NCBI GenBank assembly: GCA_963924555.1
Contig: OZ004587.1
Coordinates: 5,146,001-5,210,000 of the forward strand
DNA: 64,000 nt
Reading direction: 5' to 3'
Source of the DNA: Crambe crambe
Lineage: Eukaryota; Porifera; Demospongiae; Poecilosclerida; Crambeidae
Shown: piece after piece, positions 12,983-24,839 of the stretch
Position numbering within the stretch: position 1 is the first letter of the stretch
Layout of the letters: each line of letters begins with the position of its first letter
The notes under the pieces: model-generated
Told to the model about the DNA's origin: nothing
What the model saw: only the letters and a program-made list of their open reading frames with translations
Databases searched by the model: none
Position numbers and translations under genes: made by a program

Positions 12983-13430
12983 TACACATGTATAGAGAGA
13001 AACAAGCAAGGCATACATACGTAGGCTTAGCTAGAAGAAATAGCCCAATGTCACACAATTTCAAGTGCAAAATAGGAGTATCACAGAGTTGCAGGCTAGT
13101 TAGCTACAATAATAATTATGATAACTACTTTACTACCATTATCCACGATTGAAGGAGCTGGTGTGATCATTCCACAGGTCTGTGAGACTACTGGTGAAGT
13201 AGCGGGAAAGAGTGGACTGCTCAGAGCTCCAGTATCACACATAGGATGCAAGTTTCCAGTGCAAAGCTGTCCCTGAGTTAGAAGCCTTCTCCCTTGGGAA
13301 GTAAGGTTCCATTTTATATTCAAGGGATTCCAACGATTGCGATCCCCCCATGCAAAACGTGGGTAAGGCTGTGTAGGAAAAGATGGGTAAATCAGATTTT
13401 CGAGCAGCAGGTACACTAACATGCAGCTAT
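9036..13430 (-). CDS. Calx-beta cassette A: novel module, Thr/Ala stalk and four Calx-beta domains (ends not found)
   Basis: Exons on the minus strand: 13430-13137 (unrecognised 98-codon module), 12337-12203 (Thr/Ala/Pro-rich stalk), then 11932-11801, 11679-11473, 11129-10923, 10694-10464, 9937-9524, 9466-9317 and 9260-9036. All are phase 1-1 with clean splice sites, giving about 665 codons. The last seven parallel cassette B exon by exon, with nearly identical lengths (132/132, 207/208, 207/207, 231/228, 414/408, 150/150, 225/225), so a seven-exon block was tandemly duplicated. It encodes four Calx-beta domains with acidic ends (LINIIDDDS, CRINDDD, VTILDES) and several N-x-S/T sites, as expected for an extracellular protein. 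The stalk exon ends like the stalks of the genes at 22.8 and 37.8 kb (NIGERSGGSV versus NVGESLRGSV) but stops before their transmembrane part. No signal peptide exon was identified upstream. Calx-beta identity is confident, gene boundaries are not. Confidence 0.75.
10319..10343. repeat. Poly(C) tract, 25 bp
   Basis: Uninterrupted run of C in the intron between the 10694-10464 and 9937-9524 exons. Confidence 0.9.
11938..11990. repeat. (CAA)n-like repeat
   Basis: Imperfect CAA/CAACAATAA array just upstream (in minus-strand sense) of the first Calx-beta exon of cassette A. A pure (CAA)n sits at the equivalent place in cassette B (about 8617-8646). Confidence 0.8.
12898..12977. repeat. (GA)n microsatellite
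   Basis: About 40 GA units inside the intron between the 13.4-kb module exon and the stalk exon. It creates spurious open frames on both strands. Confidence 0.95.
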
Positions 13431-14027
13431 CTGTAATTAAAACACAATCTGATTGGTCAGTTAGAGGGCACTAAAACTTATAGATCCACTACATATTATA
13501 GTAGCCCTCAGTCTCAGGGCATAGGGCTATACGTATAGTGCCCTCACTTTCTTACTGCGAACTGCTAAATTGACAGTGCTGCTTGGAAATGGTGGGTTAA
13601 TTGCTACGTATATGTAGCTACTGTACGTAAGTTAGACATTTCGACCAATGGGCTCTAAAAACATTCAGGCCTGTAACTAGTAGTACTCTTGCTGCACTCG
13701 GGCTGCACAGCTCCAGGTCTTCAGGTTTCTAAATACCATGGATCCCTTGGTTTCAGTGCATGTCTATTCATAGCTTGTTATGTACGTACATCTTTCATTA
13801 TTAGCTACCTGTAGTATATTAGCTAATAATGTACGTAGCTAGCTAGCAGCAATCCCTAGCTGCCAACCCAAGGGAAAGGGAAAGGTTGGGGACATTAGCA
13901 TCAATGACTTTTGTTATACATCAAAATTGTTACCACCAACCAGCAAGCTAGATGGATAAATTATGGCATTACAAACTGGCCTTATAAGATTCCCCTGCCT
14001 TTATCATCAGTTAATTTAAAAGGGTGT
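13431..14027. other. Intergenic or upstream intron of the Calx-beta gene
   Basis: A signal-peptide exon for the Calx-beta gene should lie here or further upstream, but none can be supported from the sequence. Confidence 0.4.
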
Positions 14028-14683
14028 CCTACACCATAAAAAATAAAAATTTTAAAACGTCCATATCTTCATTATACTACCCCCTATAAGCTTGATTTAG
14101 GTCTCAAAAGAGAGCTCTCTTTGAGAGCTTTCCAATAGTGTACTTAGTTACAACTTTACACCCCCCATATATGGAAGACCTGATATGACCTCATTAATTA
14201 AAAAAATTCTTTTAAATTACCACATACTTAGGAGGCCTTTGATACTCCTATCATAGCTTCCTATGGGCCTAGCTGCTTTGAATGAACGAAGGGATTTCAA
14301 GGGGGGGTATAGTTCCAAAGAAAAAAAGATAAATGTGAAAAAAGTGAAAAAAGTGCCATTTTTTTACATCTCCCTTCATATGTTTGGAACCATACCCCCC
14401 CTTGAAATCCCTTAGTTCATTCAAAGCAGCTAGGCCCATAGAAGCTATGATAGGAGTATCAAAGGCCTCCTAAGTATGTGGTAATTTAAAAGAATTTTTT
14501 TAATTAATGAGGTCATGTCAGGTCTTCCATATATGGGGGGGGGGGGGGGGGGTGTAAAGTTGTAACTAAGTACACTATTGGAAAGCTCAAAGAGAGCTCT
14601 CTATTGAGACCTAAATCAAGCTTATAGGGGGTAGTATAGTGAAGATATGGACGTTTTAAATTTTTTATTTTTTATGGTATAGG
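14028..14683. mobile_element. Long foldback (hairpin) element, arms about 300 bp
   Basis: Positions 14028-14330 are repeated almost perfectly in inverted order at 14385-14683, separated by an A/T-rich spacer of about 50 bp. Outer ends are CCTACACCATAAAAAAT and the inverse of CCTATACCATAAAAAAT. The right arm has an expanded G-tract (about 14537-14552) where the left arm has six C. No open reading frame is present. It is a non-autonomous foldback-type DNA element. Confidence 0.85.
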
Positions 14684-15067
14684 CTATCCAGACATGGAGA
14701 AGAACTATTGTATTGATTGTTGGGTGTTTACACATCTCTTATCTGGGAGAAGATAGGCAAAGCACAACCCTTGCCGGATCTAGTAGGAAGATCATTCAAT
14801 GGCAAACACATAGCAGTTAATGCAGTGAGCTTTTCTGACTTTGTCCTTGAGTATCCCTTATTCATCACACAAACTATACACATGATGATAATGAATTAAA
14901 AAATTCAAATTCCTTGAATTCAAAGTGTGATGCAAATGTCCTCACCTTCCTTTGGGTTAGTAAGGGTCGATGCTATATGTTAGACTAATAGCTATTAAAT
15001 TTCATCTAAAATTGAAGTTTCTGGTGTTTCCAACAGTTTCTCAGCCCAGTAGCTACGTAGATACGTA
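14684..15067. other. Spacer between foldback and lipid transfer gene
   Basis: 3' flank of the minus-strand lipid transfer gene. No further exon is seen. Confidence 0.5.
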
Positions 15068-18000
15068 TTAACTCACTATACTAATTGAACCCCCTAATGG
15101 CAGTCGTACTCTTCGGTGGCAAATTCTTACACTTACACTTCTGATTTGGTACCATGCATGTAATTCAATCTGATTATCAGGCCTCGAGTCAAAAACTCCT
15201 ATACATGACCTTGAGGAAAGAGTACAGCATGCCCTGCAAGCCTGGACACCTGCTGTTGGCTCAATCTGATAGTTGAAAGTGGCCTCAATAGATAGGCCTG
15301 CTCGTGCTGCCTATAAAATGAGACATATGTAATATTCAATGAAGTATACAAAATGTACAGAAAGCAATAACTACACTTTGAACTATAATTTAGAATAGTG
15401 TGCTTCAATTTGCTCTTTTGTGTTCTATGTATAGTTATGTATTATGTAGTCATTATCAAAGTGAAATGGAAAGTGATTTATGTACCTGCAGTATAAGTAG
15501 ATACAATTACATACCAACAAATGAACAGAAGCACTTCCTTCGATAGAGACTCCCAGTTTAAAAGCTACTGCACCCAAAGCTCCCGATGCCTCTGTTCCTG
15601 TTCTACCGATGCAGACATTCGTATTGAAGTTTATATCTAGTTGTCCATGAAGAGCAATCGAAATGGTCAAGGGGATTCCAAAGACGAAAACAGGTATACT
15701 GAAACGGAAGAGAGTTCTTCGATACCGACTTATATTGTAAGAATAGATTTTGCAGGGTGTTTGGTTGTTGTAATGAAGTAGAATATTACTACCAACTCTG
15801 GCATATAGATCAATACATATTGATGTGGTGGAAGCTGTTAGCTTGAATTTAAAATCAACTAATGTTGCAGTCCATGAGAGAACTCTTCCTTTTACAATGC
15901 CTCGAGCAAAAGCTTTCATTTTGTCACAGTGAGTGCCAATCCCTGCAAAGTATCCACCGGCTACTTTGATATTAGCTTCGTTGGTGCCAATGGTTGTTGA
16001 GTTGATGTATGCTCTATGATGGGGATAGGTATTGACATCACTTTGTCGAGTTGATAATAAAGCAACACAATCGTAGTCCGAATTGGATGAAGAGTCCCAG
16101 TCACTTGTTTGTCGCTTGGCTCGACCACCTGGTATTGTGTCCTCTCTTTCAAGTATTTTAAAAAGGAGATCTTTAGAATCGATCTTCTTGAAGTAATCCA
16201 CCACCATCATGTGTAGATCGGTACTGTTGATTGAAGCACATACTTGTACAATGGAGTATAAGATGGTGTGAGATGTGAGGTAAGTGATGTATTCGTCTAC
16301 CTGCTGTCGTCTGCTTTCAACATACTCGAATCCATGATCTAGTGTTTCGATGACAGCAGCTACATATTCTTCTGAGTCAGAGGTCCCAGGGACTAAGAAT
16401 TCTTCAAGTACTGTCAATACAGTATCCTTATCAGTAAGCTTACTCAGTGCATCAATGACGGCTAACTTCATCTCTTTTGATTCACTGTGTTGATTAAGAA
16501 AGCTGAGTATGACTGTAAGAGATGACTCTGATCCAGTGTTCCCTAGAGCATGGACTACTAGAATGCTTTGTGAGAGGTTGGGATCAGACTGGCTATTGAT
16601 ACTCAAAGATACTATGTTAAGATATCTCATGACTCGAACTTCAACCTCTTCAGAGCCTTTGGTTGCAAGACTTCCATACACCAAAAGTAGCTGGTCTGAA
16701 ATGCTAACATTAAACCTGGTGCTTGGGTTGAGTAAATGATCTTCTAGACCAACAACAAGGTCAAGACTCCCCCAATCCAAGAAGGATATGTGAGTGAGGA
16801 CCGAATTTGCTTCCAAACTATCACTTGTATTGTTGAGAGCATTCAAGAGAGCCTGAAAGGAGTTGCGTATAAGGGTCATCAAGTCGTATAGTTACGTAGC
16901 TATAAACTTTCCATTGTTTATACCTATAATTATCATTATTATACTAGAGTTCACAAACTCACAGGGTCATTCTAACATTAAACTTACCATTTGAGATCTT
17001 AAGCTTCCATCAATACTTAATAACATGAAAACTACCTCCCTACGTCTTCCATAAGAATCCAAGTTCGGCATCTTTAATGTAATAATTATTAATTTCTGAT
17101 AACTAAAATTGTACGTAGATATTTTATTGCTTACATGTTTCATGAAAGCTAGAACTTGATTTATAGCAGGAGTGTATGAAGGTTGGACTCCATACCTTGA
17201 CTCCAGTTCCACCAGCCTCTTCAGTTTGTTAACTGTAAATTGACCATCATAATTAAATTTTTTCTATGAATGGACTCCCAGAAACATGCGTATGCAATCA
17301 TCACAGTAATGATCAGTAATTTTGCATAGTCCCAAGATCAAAATAATGACATGGAATAACGTAATTGTGATTCTCTTATATTACGTAATTAGCACTATAG
17401 GAGATTTGCTTGCATTGATAATAATCACCTAGTTTATCACTCTCTTTGTCTCCTCTGTATTGTCTTAAAGCCAAGGTTACAGATCCAGAAGGAAGCCTTT
17501 CCCTCAAGAGTCTCATCTCCTGAAGTGCTTCATCTCCTGTATTAATAATTTTGAATATACATACATTTGTGATAGTCCCAGGTATAGAAATTGAATATCA
17601 CATATAATTATTATCTGAATAATTATGCACATGTGATAGCTATACTGTATGTAGCACTAGTGAGTTGAATAAGTTTTCTTATTTCTGTGTGCTAAATCCT
17701 TTGTATAATATCATTTGTAGTGAAGATTACTGTTAGAACTCTCTCTAGCTACTCACTTTCATCAACAGTTGCCTTCAAATTCTCCTCCATAGAAGTTCTC
17801 ATGTTGGAATCAATCTTCTTCTTTTTAATTCCAAACATGTAGTTGGTAATATTATGACAATTTTGCAGTTCGAGATCGTACCACCCACTTGCCGAGAACA
17901 TTACTGAGAAAGACTTATCATCATCATCCTGTGTGGCATCTGATTCATTCACCAAATGCACGGTCATGTTTCCAGCAGAATGCACCAGTCGTCCTGACTT

Positions 18001-20280
18001 GTACTCAATTTCTTCATCCTTCTCTATTTCAATATCTTTTTTTGATGCCTTTGATAGCTCATGCACGTCACTTCCATGAATGATTCTTCTCATTTTCATC
18101 TCCCCCTCTTCAGTTGGAATAATATGACTGCAAAGCATAAATATAGTGGAAACTCTGATGAAGATAAGGAAATAACTAAGACTCTCTTCTAGTGGTAATT
18201 GGGGCAAGCAAAGTGAGCCCCATACCTGATGTACTTCTACTAGTAACTACACACATACTTTTTAACATTAGAATTTTTTTATGTGACGGACTTGGGTAAA
18301 CTTATGTAGTATGTGCGCAATGCTTGCATATCCTCAGTATTCTGATGAGAGGAGAACGAACCAAATAACTAGCTACTGTGCTAACTTTTGTTAGTGATTT
18401 CTAGCTATGGCTCAGAACAACTAAGGGATGGTGGCTATAAAACCTGTTTTAGCTGTATAGTCTATCATCATGACATGTTTCTAGGTTAAGGGGTCAAATC
18501 TTATATTGACATGATTGTTACATATATGTTCGTAAGTGACTGTAAGCACTGTATAGCTAAACACCGGACAGGTAGACGCTATTCACTCTGTGTTTCGATA
18601 TCCCTAAATTTAATGATATAGCTAGCTAATACATAGCTAGTTATTTAGCTAGCGCACAAAATGTCGCAAGTATCTACATCACTACAGAGATGATCCACGC
18701 AACATAAAACATACACAGAGTGAATAGCGTCGGCCTGTCCAGTGACTAGCTAGTACCCCTATAAATACAGAGAGTATATTGTCTTAATAGCTAATTTATA
18801 GTGGTTTCTTGATTTTTATCAACTACAGTAGCTGTACAATGTACATGTAGTGGGAGGTGTGGGTTGATCCTGGATCTGTCTCCTCCTCTTCCTCCATGTC
18901 ATCAAAGTTGGCCTGAAAAGCAGCAGCAACACCTTTCTTGAAGGTGATGGCTTGATTGTTCTCAGAGGTGGAGTGGTAAACAGCTGCAATTTTTCCATGT
19001 GAATTCTGGACGAAACAGAACCATTCGGAGAGCAGTTTCGTCATTGATTGCTGCATCCCTCTATGCAAATCAAAAGGAATCATATTTTGATGTGCTTACA
19101 CAATAGCTTGATTTCTTTGATTCATTACGTAGCTACTGTAGCTAGGAAACAACAGTCACGTAATTTTTAAAATGATACCATAGTCTTTTGTGTATGCACA
19201 TATGTAAAGAAAATTCTTACTATTGCAATCCTGAATGTGATCTGGAGATTGTGCATGGTACTGGTAGTTCACTGAGTGAGCTAATTAAGCATATTTTCTA
19301 ACCATACTTAAAAACGCAGCTCTGTACATACATGAAGATTTTATTTGTCCAATTTTTTACAACACAATGCCATGGCTACCATATTAAAATTAAGAAATTT
19401 TTGTTGTTACTGCTTACTTAAAACTCGCTTTTACACTAGCTAGTGTTTTGTACAATGGTTCTTGAACATTATTGAAAAGCCAATCTATATGTAGCTAGGT
19501 ATTACACTAATGGATAATGGAAGTGCCAGATAATGCTTGATATCGTAGCTATTAGCTATAACCACACCTTTTTTCATCGTCAGTACTGTTTTGCAACATG
19601 TTTCCAGAAAGAATGGCACTCTTGATGTCCATACAGTACAATCTTGCAGAAGTTTCATTGTGAATTCCAGCTGAAAAAATTGATAGAAAACAAAAAAATA
19701 ATCATTAAATAACAATTTCTAACTATAATAATTAACTCTTACATGAAATACAAGTTATATCAATATTTGCCTTGACTTCCACGTTTCCTTTTTCTCCACT
19801 GTTGAAGTATTCCTGATAAACAGTGTACCAATAGCTGCAACGTTGTGTTCTCTGTGATATAACAGCACAGTAATTCTTTACATACATACATATAGCTATA
19901 TGTACGTAAGATATAATTACACATGTGACTGTATCTGGGGAAAGGGCACTACTCCAGGGGAGTAGCTGGATTTATTATTTGGTGGGGCAAATAACCTTAC
20001 CATACACTTTTTGCTGACCATACCCATTTTTCAGTCATACTAAACAGCATTGTTTCCATGAAATTATTAATACTGAGGCAAGTGCCCCAGTTGCCTTAAT
20101 GGTACGTAGGTACTCCCGACAGCAAAAATGCAGCAGCTATACGTAGTTACTACGTACGTAACTCCAACTCACCTCACATTCTCCAGTCTTTATATAACTT
20201 GGTGTTATAGGAGTGGCAGCACTGGAGAAAGATTGCAGCACTGATGTTGCAATGATCAAAATCACTAATTTGTGCTCCAT
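15068..20280 (-). CDS. Vitellogenin-N domain protein, MTP-sized large lipid transfer protein (10 exons, complete)
   Basis: Ten minus-strand exons (20280-20173, 19851-19743, 19670-19568, 19060-18845, 18127-17757, 17536-17429, 17232-17135, 17071-16988, 16852-15515, 15310-15068) have GT-AG borders and matching phases, and give 889 aa from ATG to TAA. Residues 1-22 are a signal peptide (MEHKLVILIIATSVLQSFSS). The N-terminal half has the lipovitellin beta-barrel and helical-repeat pattern of the family: PSYIKTGECE start, EWFCFVQNSHGKI strand, ITFKKGVAAAFQ followed by an acidic ETDPGS turn, LDSYGRRREVVFMLL, LLLVYGSLATKG and HALGNTGS (about residue 464). Large lipid transfer proteins load lipid onto lipoproteins or form yolk. 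At 889 aa it is close to microsomal triglyceride transfer protein (about 894 aa) and far shorter than vitellogenins. A furin-like RAKR site (about 607-610) separates the helical region from a beta-rich tail of about 280 aa that I do not recognise. The tail has several cysteines. Assignment to MTP rather than another branch is uncertain. Confidence 0.8.
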
Positions 20281-20703
20281 CTCAGCTTCAAATAGTCTGA
20301 GCAAAATTAATAGCTATTAATTTTTATAGCGATGCTATTTCCTTTGTGCAAACTTCAACTTTTATTAGCTATGTTAGCTAATTCTCTCTCAGGCTCAAGA
20401 TTCCGCTGCAGTAGATGTTACTTTCTATAATAGCTAGTTAAAGCTAGCCAAGACATCATCACTCATCCTCTATTAACTCCTAGGGCTAGGAATGGTGGCC
20501 AAAAATAGATTGATCCCAATTATGGATCTAATGAGGCATGTGATGTGTCTTACTAAATTATGAGTAGTGGCTATAAGGTCATCCCAATATAGGTGATAAA
20601 GAGTGAAGGTCATACAACTTTGATGTGCATGTCTCGCTATGAATAATGGTCTGACTATGAGCACTACTGCAGTTGGTCATTTTCACACATGTAGCTACAT
20701 AGC
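20281..20703. other. Upstream region of the lipid transfer gene
   Basis: Divergent intergenic stretch containing its promoter by position. No recognisable motif is claimed. Confidence 0.4.
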
Positions 20704-20705
20704 TA

Positions 20706-20873
20706 CACAGTAAAAACAGTTTTATTTTTTGTTGTTTTTTTTTCCAAAAAACAATAACAAAAAAACAACATATTTATATGTCATTAGCTATACTTCTATT
20801 TTATGTCAAATTAACAAAAAAAATTTAGCAAAGAATACTGGAAATGCATCTCATTATTAGTGTTTTTACTGTG
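20706..20873. mobile_element. MITE, 168 bp, TA target duplication (Tc1/mariner type)
   Basis: Terminal inverted repeat CACAGTAAAAACA is flanked by TA on both sides (20704-20705, 20874-20875). The interior is A/T-rich with runs of AAC and no coding capacity. TA duplication and length fit a mariner-type MITE. Confidence 0.8.
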
Positions 20874-21529
20874 TAGTATATAGCTAGCTAGTGTAGGAAC
20901 ATAATATAAGTTTTGTCTTCTAAATTTGACATTCTTTTCTGGGTTACGATCGGATGTCTAGAAAATGCCTCATTTTCTAGCTGTTACCATGCAGCTGCAT
21001 GTTAGCTATCATGTTGTGGACGTTTGGGACAATGTTTCCACAGTGCTGCCTGTATAGATTATGATGGCATTTTAAACTTTCTGTAGAGTTTAAAGAAACC
21101 TAAATTTCTTTTGTTATGAGAGAAAACGAATTTAGTCGTCAACCACTGTTGCAGGCTCAGCTTGACTAGATCAACCACTGTTGCTTTCATTCAAAAGATG
21201 ATTTTAACTCTCTATTTAGCCACAAAGTCAATTGCTCGGCTCAGGAGCCCAAGGCTTGTCTCATCTTTGAAGAGGCCCCCAGTGAAGCAACCTCTTCAAT
21301 TAGTGGGATCCTTGACACTCTTACTGCAGAGAGGTTGCTTTGGTAGGAAAAAAAATCTTCTAGGAAAGGAATCACAGCAGGATGATGTAAGACAGCAACA
21401 AGACTGTTGGAGAGGCCTTGGGTGTGGTTAGGGGTGTGGTTAATTAAGATCTTTGAGCAGCTAGAATTTTTCGCACTGCGCATACACAAAACTTAGGGCG
21501 TGACCAGGTGGCATCATTATACGTACGTG

Positions 21530-23071
21530 ATGAGGGTTTTGCCAATTGCTCTTCTCCTACAGTTCTACAGCCAGTTTGGTAAGTGTAAGTCAGTCTATCA
21601 ATAATTATACTGCATTTAATAGCTATGGCAAACTACAGATCACTGGCCAGGCCATAGCAGTATCATTGAGTTTCATGTAATTATTTACCTGCAGCATGGG
21701 CAAATTCAGAATCTGCAGTATGTTATGAGACACTTGATTGTGGTGGGATGGTTAAGTCAAGTACTGAATCCCTTCCTAATGGAGAGCCAGCGTGCTGCTT
21801 TGAAGGCTTCAGGGCGTATCAGGAAAGTGGTTCTGAAGCATGTGTACCCTGTCAAGGTGAGTGACTATGTATACATATGTAGATATACACCTTTCACACT
21901 AATTATGGTTCTGTTTTAATTAGCTTGCAGTTTATTTCGTCCAAGTGTTCTTCTTGCTCGTAAGTAGCTACGTACATATATTAAACTCAATATTTTCTCA
22001 ATGGCTAGTTAACATTATATCTGGGACTATATATCACATATCAGCTATTGAGTATTCTAATGTGGAAACTATTAAATGCAGAGGGATCCTAAAAAGTGAA
22101 GTAGGGATCCGATAGCCATAGCTGCATATTCATAGCCCTCCTAATTTCAATAACCACACCTATATCACCCACCTACTTCACTCCCCTCTTCAGCAACAAG
22201 TTATCCCTTACCCGTACCCATCACCGAACTCAAGAACCACAGCAATAATAATTATTATAAATTAGCTACTTCACTCCTAATTTCAATCCTGAATATATGT
22301 AGCTAGAAGTTTTTGCATTTCAGGGAGTCCACATTCAGGGGTTTCACTGTACCCTGACAGTGATTGTGTGAGATTTATTGTGTACATTAAATTGCAACAA
22401 ATGAGTATGTTTTGTTTTGTGATGTACACATGGTTCTATACCTGTTTTTATGACTCTGGTATCCCCATGGTAGCTAAATCTGCCATAAATAATTATTGGG
22501 AAAGTCTTGAATTCATGTTGTTATAGAGATTTCAGAGTTATAATAACTGATTATTATCATGTGTATAACAAAACTTGGCAAGTTAGTGCACCATGAAAAA
22601 ATATAGGCTAGGTCTGTGCTGAATAGAGTATTAAGTCATGCTGCAGCCAAAAGGTTAATACTATTCTGCACATGTGTATAGGCATGGTGTTGAATAATGA
22701 ATTATTCAATGGCAACAGACCAATCAGATTAATGCTGGAAATCCACATAAAATTATCAGAATTGCTCTATCATAGCTAATGATAAATTAATGATTGTAAT
22801 GTTATTAGCCACACCCCCATCACCACCACCACCAGCAATGGCAGGTATTTCTGCAATCATGACAGCACAACATACTGACACTGAAGGTGTGCCCTCAACT
22901 GCTCAAGCCGGCAATGTTGACAAGAGTTCAGGAGGATCTGTCAGCGGCTGTCAGGCAGGGTCCATAGCAGGAATTGTTGTAAGCTCCATCTTTGGACTGA
23001 TTATCATAGTAGGTTGTACAGTTATTATTACATTAGGAATTGTGGCTCATTTCATAAGAATTAATTTCTAG
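21530..23071 (+). CDS. Small membrane protein: signal peptide, Cys-rich domain, Thr/Pro stalk, TM (paralog 1)
   Basis: Three exons (21530-21578, 21695-21856, 22809-23071), all joined in phase 1, encode 157 aa. Exon 1 is a signal peptide (MRVLPIALLLQFYSQF). Exon 2 is a compact Cys-rich domain (CYETLDCGG, ACCFEGF, ACVPCQG). Exon 3 gives a short Pro/Ala/Thr stalk, a GCQAGSIAGIV lead-in, one transmembrane segment (about 22975-23050) and a short basic tail HFIRINF. The predicted product is a type I surface protein with a very small ectodomain. No known family is recognised. Its closest relative is the gene at 36049-38088, which shares exon structure and much of exon 2. The stalk exon resembles 12337-12203 and the Cys-rich exon resembles 8581-8465 in the Calx-beta locus. 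Intron 2 contains a half foldback element (22086-22290). Confidence 0.75.
22086..22290. mobile_element. Half copy of the 60.9-kb foldback element
   Basis: Matches one arm of the palindrome at 60917-61402 (AGTGAAGTAGGGAT start, CCCTCCTAATTTCAATAACC, CCCTTACCCGTACCC). The other arm is absent. It lies in the second intron of the gene at 21.5 kb. Confidence 0.7.
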
Positions 23072-24091
23072 TCTTATTCTGGCTATAATAATATTATGCA
23101 TAGCTTATAGCTTCCAAAGAAAGTTTATATAGCCAGCTAGGAGTTTTTCATTTTAACTGCACACAATAGTGTCAAACCTTAATTTTGTGTTATTAATAGA
23201 AACAGTGCTACAGTAGCTAGCTATAGCTAAAGTATCAATAATGGATATTCTTTTGCAGCTTATTGTTCATTGCTACCTTAAATTAATCATCGATAAACTT
23301 TCTGCTTTATAATGTAAGAAGGGAAGTCAGTGTAGCTATAACTACGTATACTCATAATGCTATACATAATGGTCACCCCTGTGCAATAGCAACAACAATA
23401 AAAACCAGCAACATTAAAAGTTTCAAACTCCAGTAAAACTGAAGAGGTGCAGCTAGTATTTTTTGACTTTAGCTAGTTAGTGGTTCACTCCTCAAAAGAT
23501 TTAGTTTATTTCTTGAGTATTGCCTGATAGAGATCAATACACCCAAAACTCATAACCATGGCTACATGTAACTGCAGTATAGCTACAGTCCTGTAAGCCA
23601 TAATTATGAAAGGAGGAGTAAAGATACATGAGTTACGAAAGGAGCTATAGCAACCACTGCAATCACAACATCTCCCAGTGAAGCATGAGAAACCTGGTAA
23701 AAATTGTAGGCAATTTGCTGACTTGAAGAGGAAGTCATTGATTGGGTACCATCTTGAAGTGAAGTCATTGATCGGGTGTAATTCCATCAAACAAATCACC
23801 ACAAACATCTAGAGAACAGAATGTACTGATCTAATGTTGAAGTGTGAACATTATGGTTATAAGGGAAATTATAGAACAAACTTGCGTACTTTGAATATAG
23901 TGTCTAGCAACACATTTCTCGAATTGAATGTACTCAACAAGCTTTAGCTAATAAAGGTGCATTGATCTTCATCACAAAAAGACACATTCAGGAGTATGAA
24001 ATCCACTATAAGAGTCATGTGTGAACTGCTGAAAGTAAAATTACTACTGTTCGAATTGTTCTCTGCAAGTAAATACCAGACAACCTTAATA
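23072..24091. other. Intergenic with unresolved minus-strand frame
   Basis: 3' flank of the small membrane gene. A 100-codon minus-strand frame (23808-23506) contains a Cys-rich patch, but I cannot support it as a gene: it holds a duplicated AATGACTTC segment and lacks partner exons. Confidence 0.4.
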
Positions 24092-24668
24092 CTCCCTAGT
24101 CTGGCATGCATGACCCCCTGGAAAAAATCGGTACCCATGATTCATGGGTAAGCATATAAATTATGTACTACTTATGAAATGACTGTGGTTTTCATTAATT
24201 GCGTGGGCACTGATAAAATTAATGTTGCCACAATGCCGAATCCCACAAAGACGATCAAGACAGCTATAATTATAGGACAGAGATTTACCAACCCCTGAGG
24301 CTGTGGGGGAATCAAGCACATCATTCCCTCTTGCAAAAGTGAAGTAGCTATGCAATTCTTCTTGCAGAAACTTTAGCTTGAATCCTAGAGAAGAGGCTGC
24401 TGTACTTCATGGATGACTGCTTTCAAATCTGGAACTGACCTAGCCTCAAAGGTAACCTATAGCCTATAGCTAATAAAAGAGTAGCTATAGTGCAAGCAAT
24501 TGCACAAACATTCCACCACGCAAAGTTTTAGTTGCTAATTTATTAGTACTGGAATGAGACCGTGGTAAGTAGTAGTAATTACATTCTCCAGGACCACCAA
24601 ACGTGTATTATATGGGTCACCAAAACCTCCCAATTTTTTTCTGGGAGGTCGTGCGCACCAGACTAAAT
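24092..24668. mobile_element. Inverted-repeat element with TAGTCTGG termini
   Basis: Starts TAGTCTGGCATGCATGACC and ends ...GCGCACCAGACTA, about 577 bp, no coding capacity. Related ends occur at about 3134, 34480-34511 and 54320-54335. Borders are approximate. Confidence 0.5.
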
Positions 24669-24839
24669 AGTTACTCCCCAGGGCCCTGTCACTATTCTAC
24701 ATAACATTTAGCTAGCAAGCTACTGAAATAATCAGAGAAGATCTTGTGAATAACAGTGGGGAGGGCACTAGCCAACATATGAACATTAGCTGTGTTCTCA
24801 GACCCTCATGCTCAGCTGGGCTTGCTACACTGACTATGT

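Noticed and set aside
12821..13152. Open frames on both strands over the (GA)n microsatellite
   Set aside because: They encode only Arg-Glu or Leu-Ser repeats produced by the dinucleotide run.
4610..13430. Calling the Calx-beta genes sponge aggregation factors
   Set aside because: Calx-beta domains alone are not diagnostic. No VWD or Wreath-type region was found in the window.
23506..23808. 100-codon minus-strand frame with a Cys cluster
   Set aside because: No signal peptide, no partner exons and an internal repeated segment. The Cys cluster alone is not evidence.
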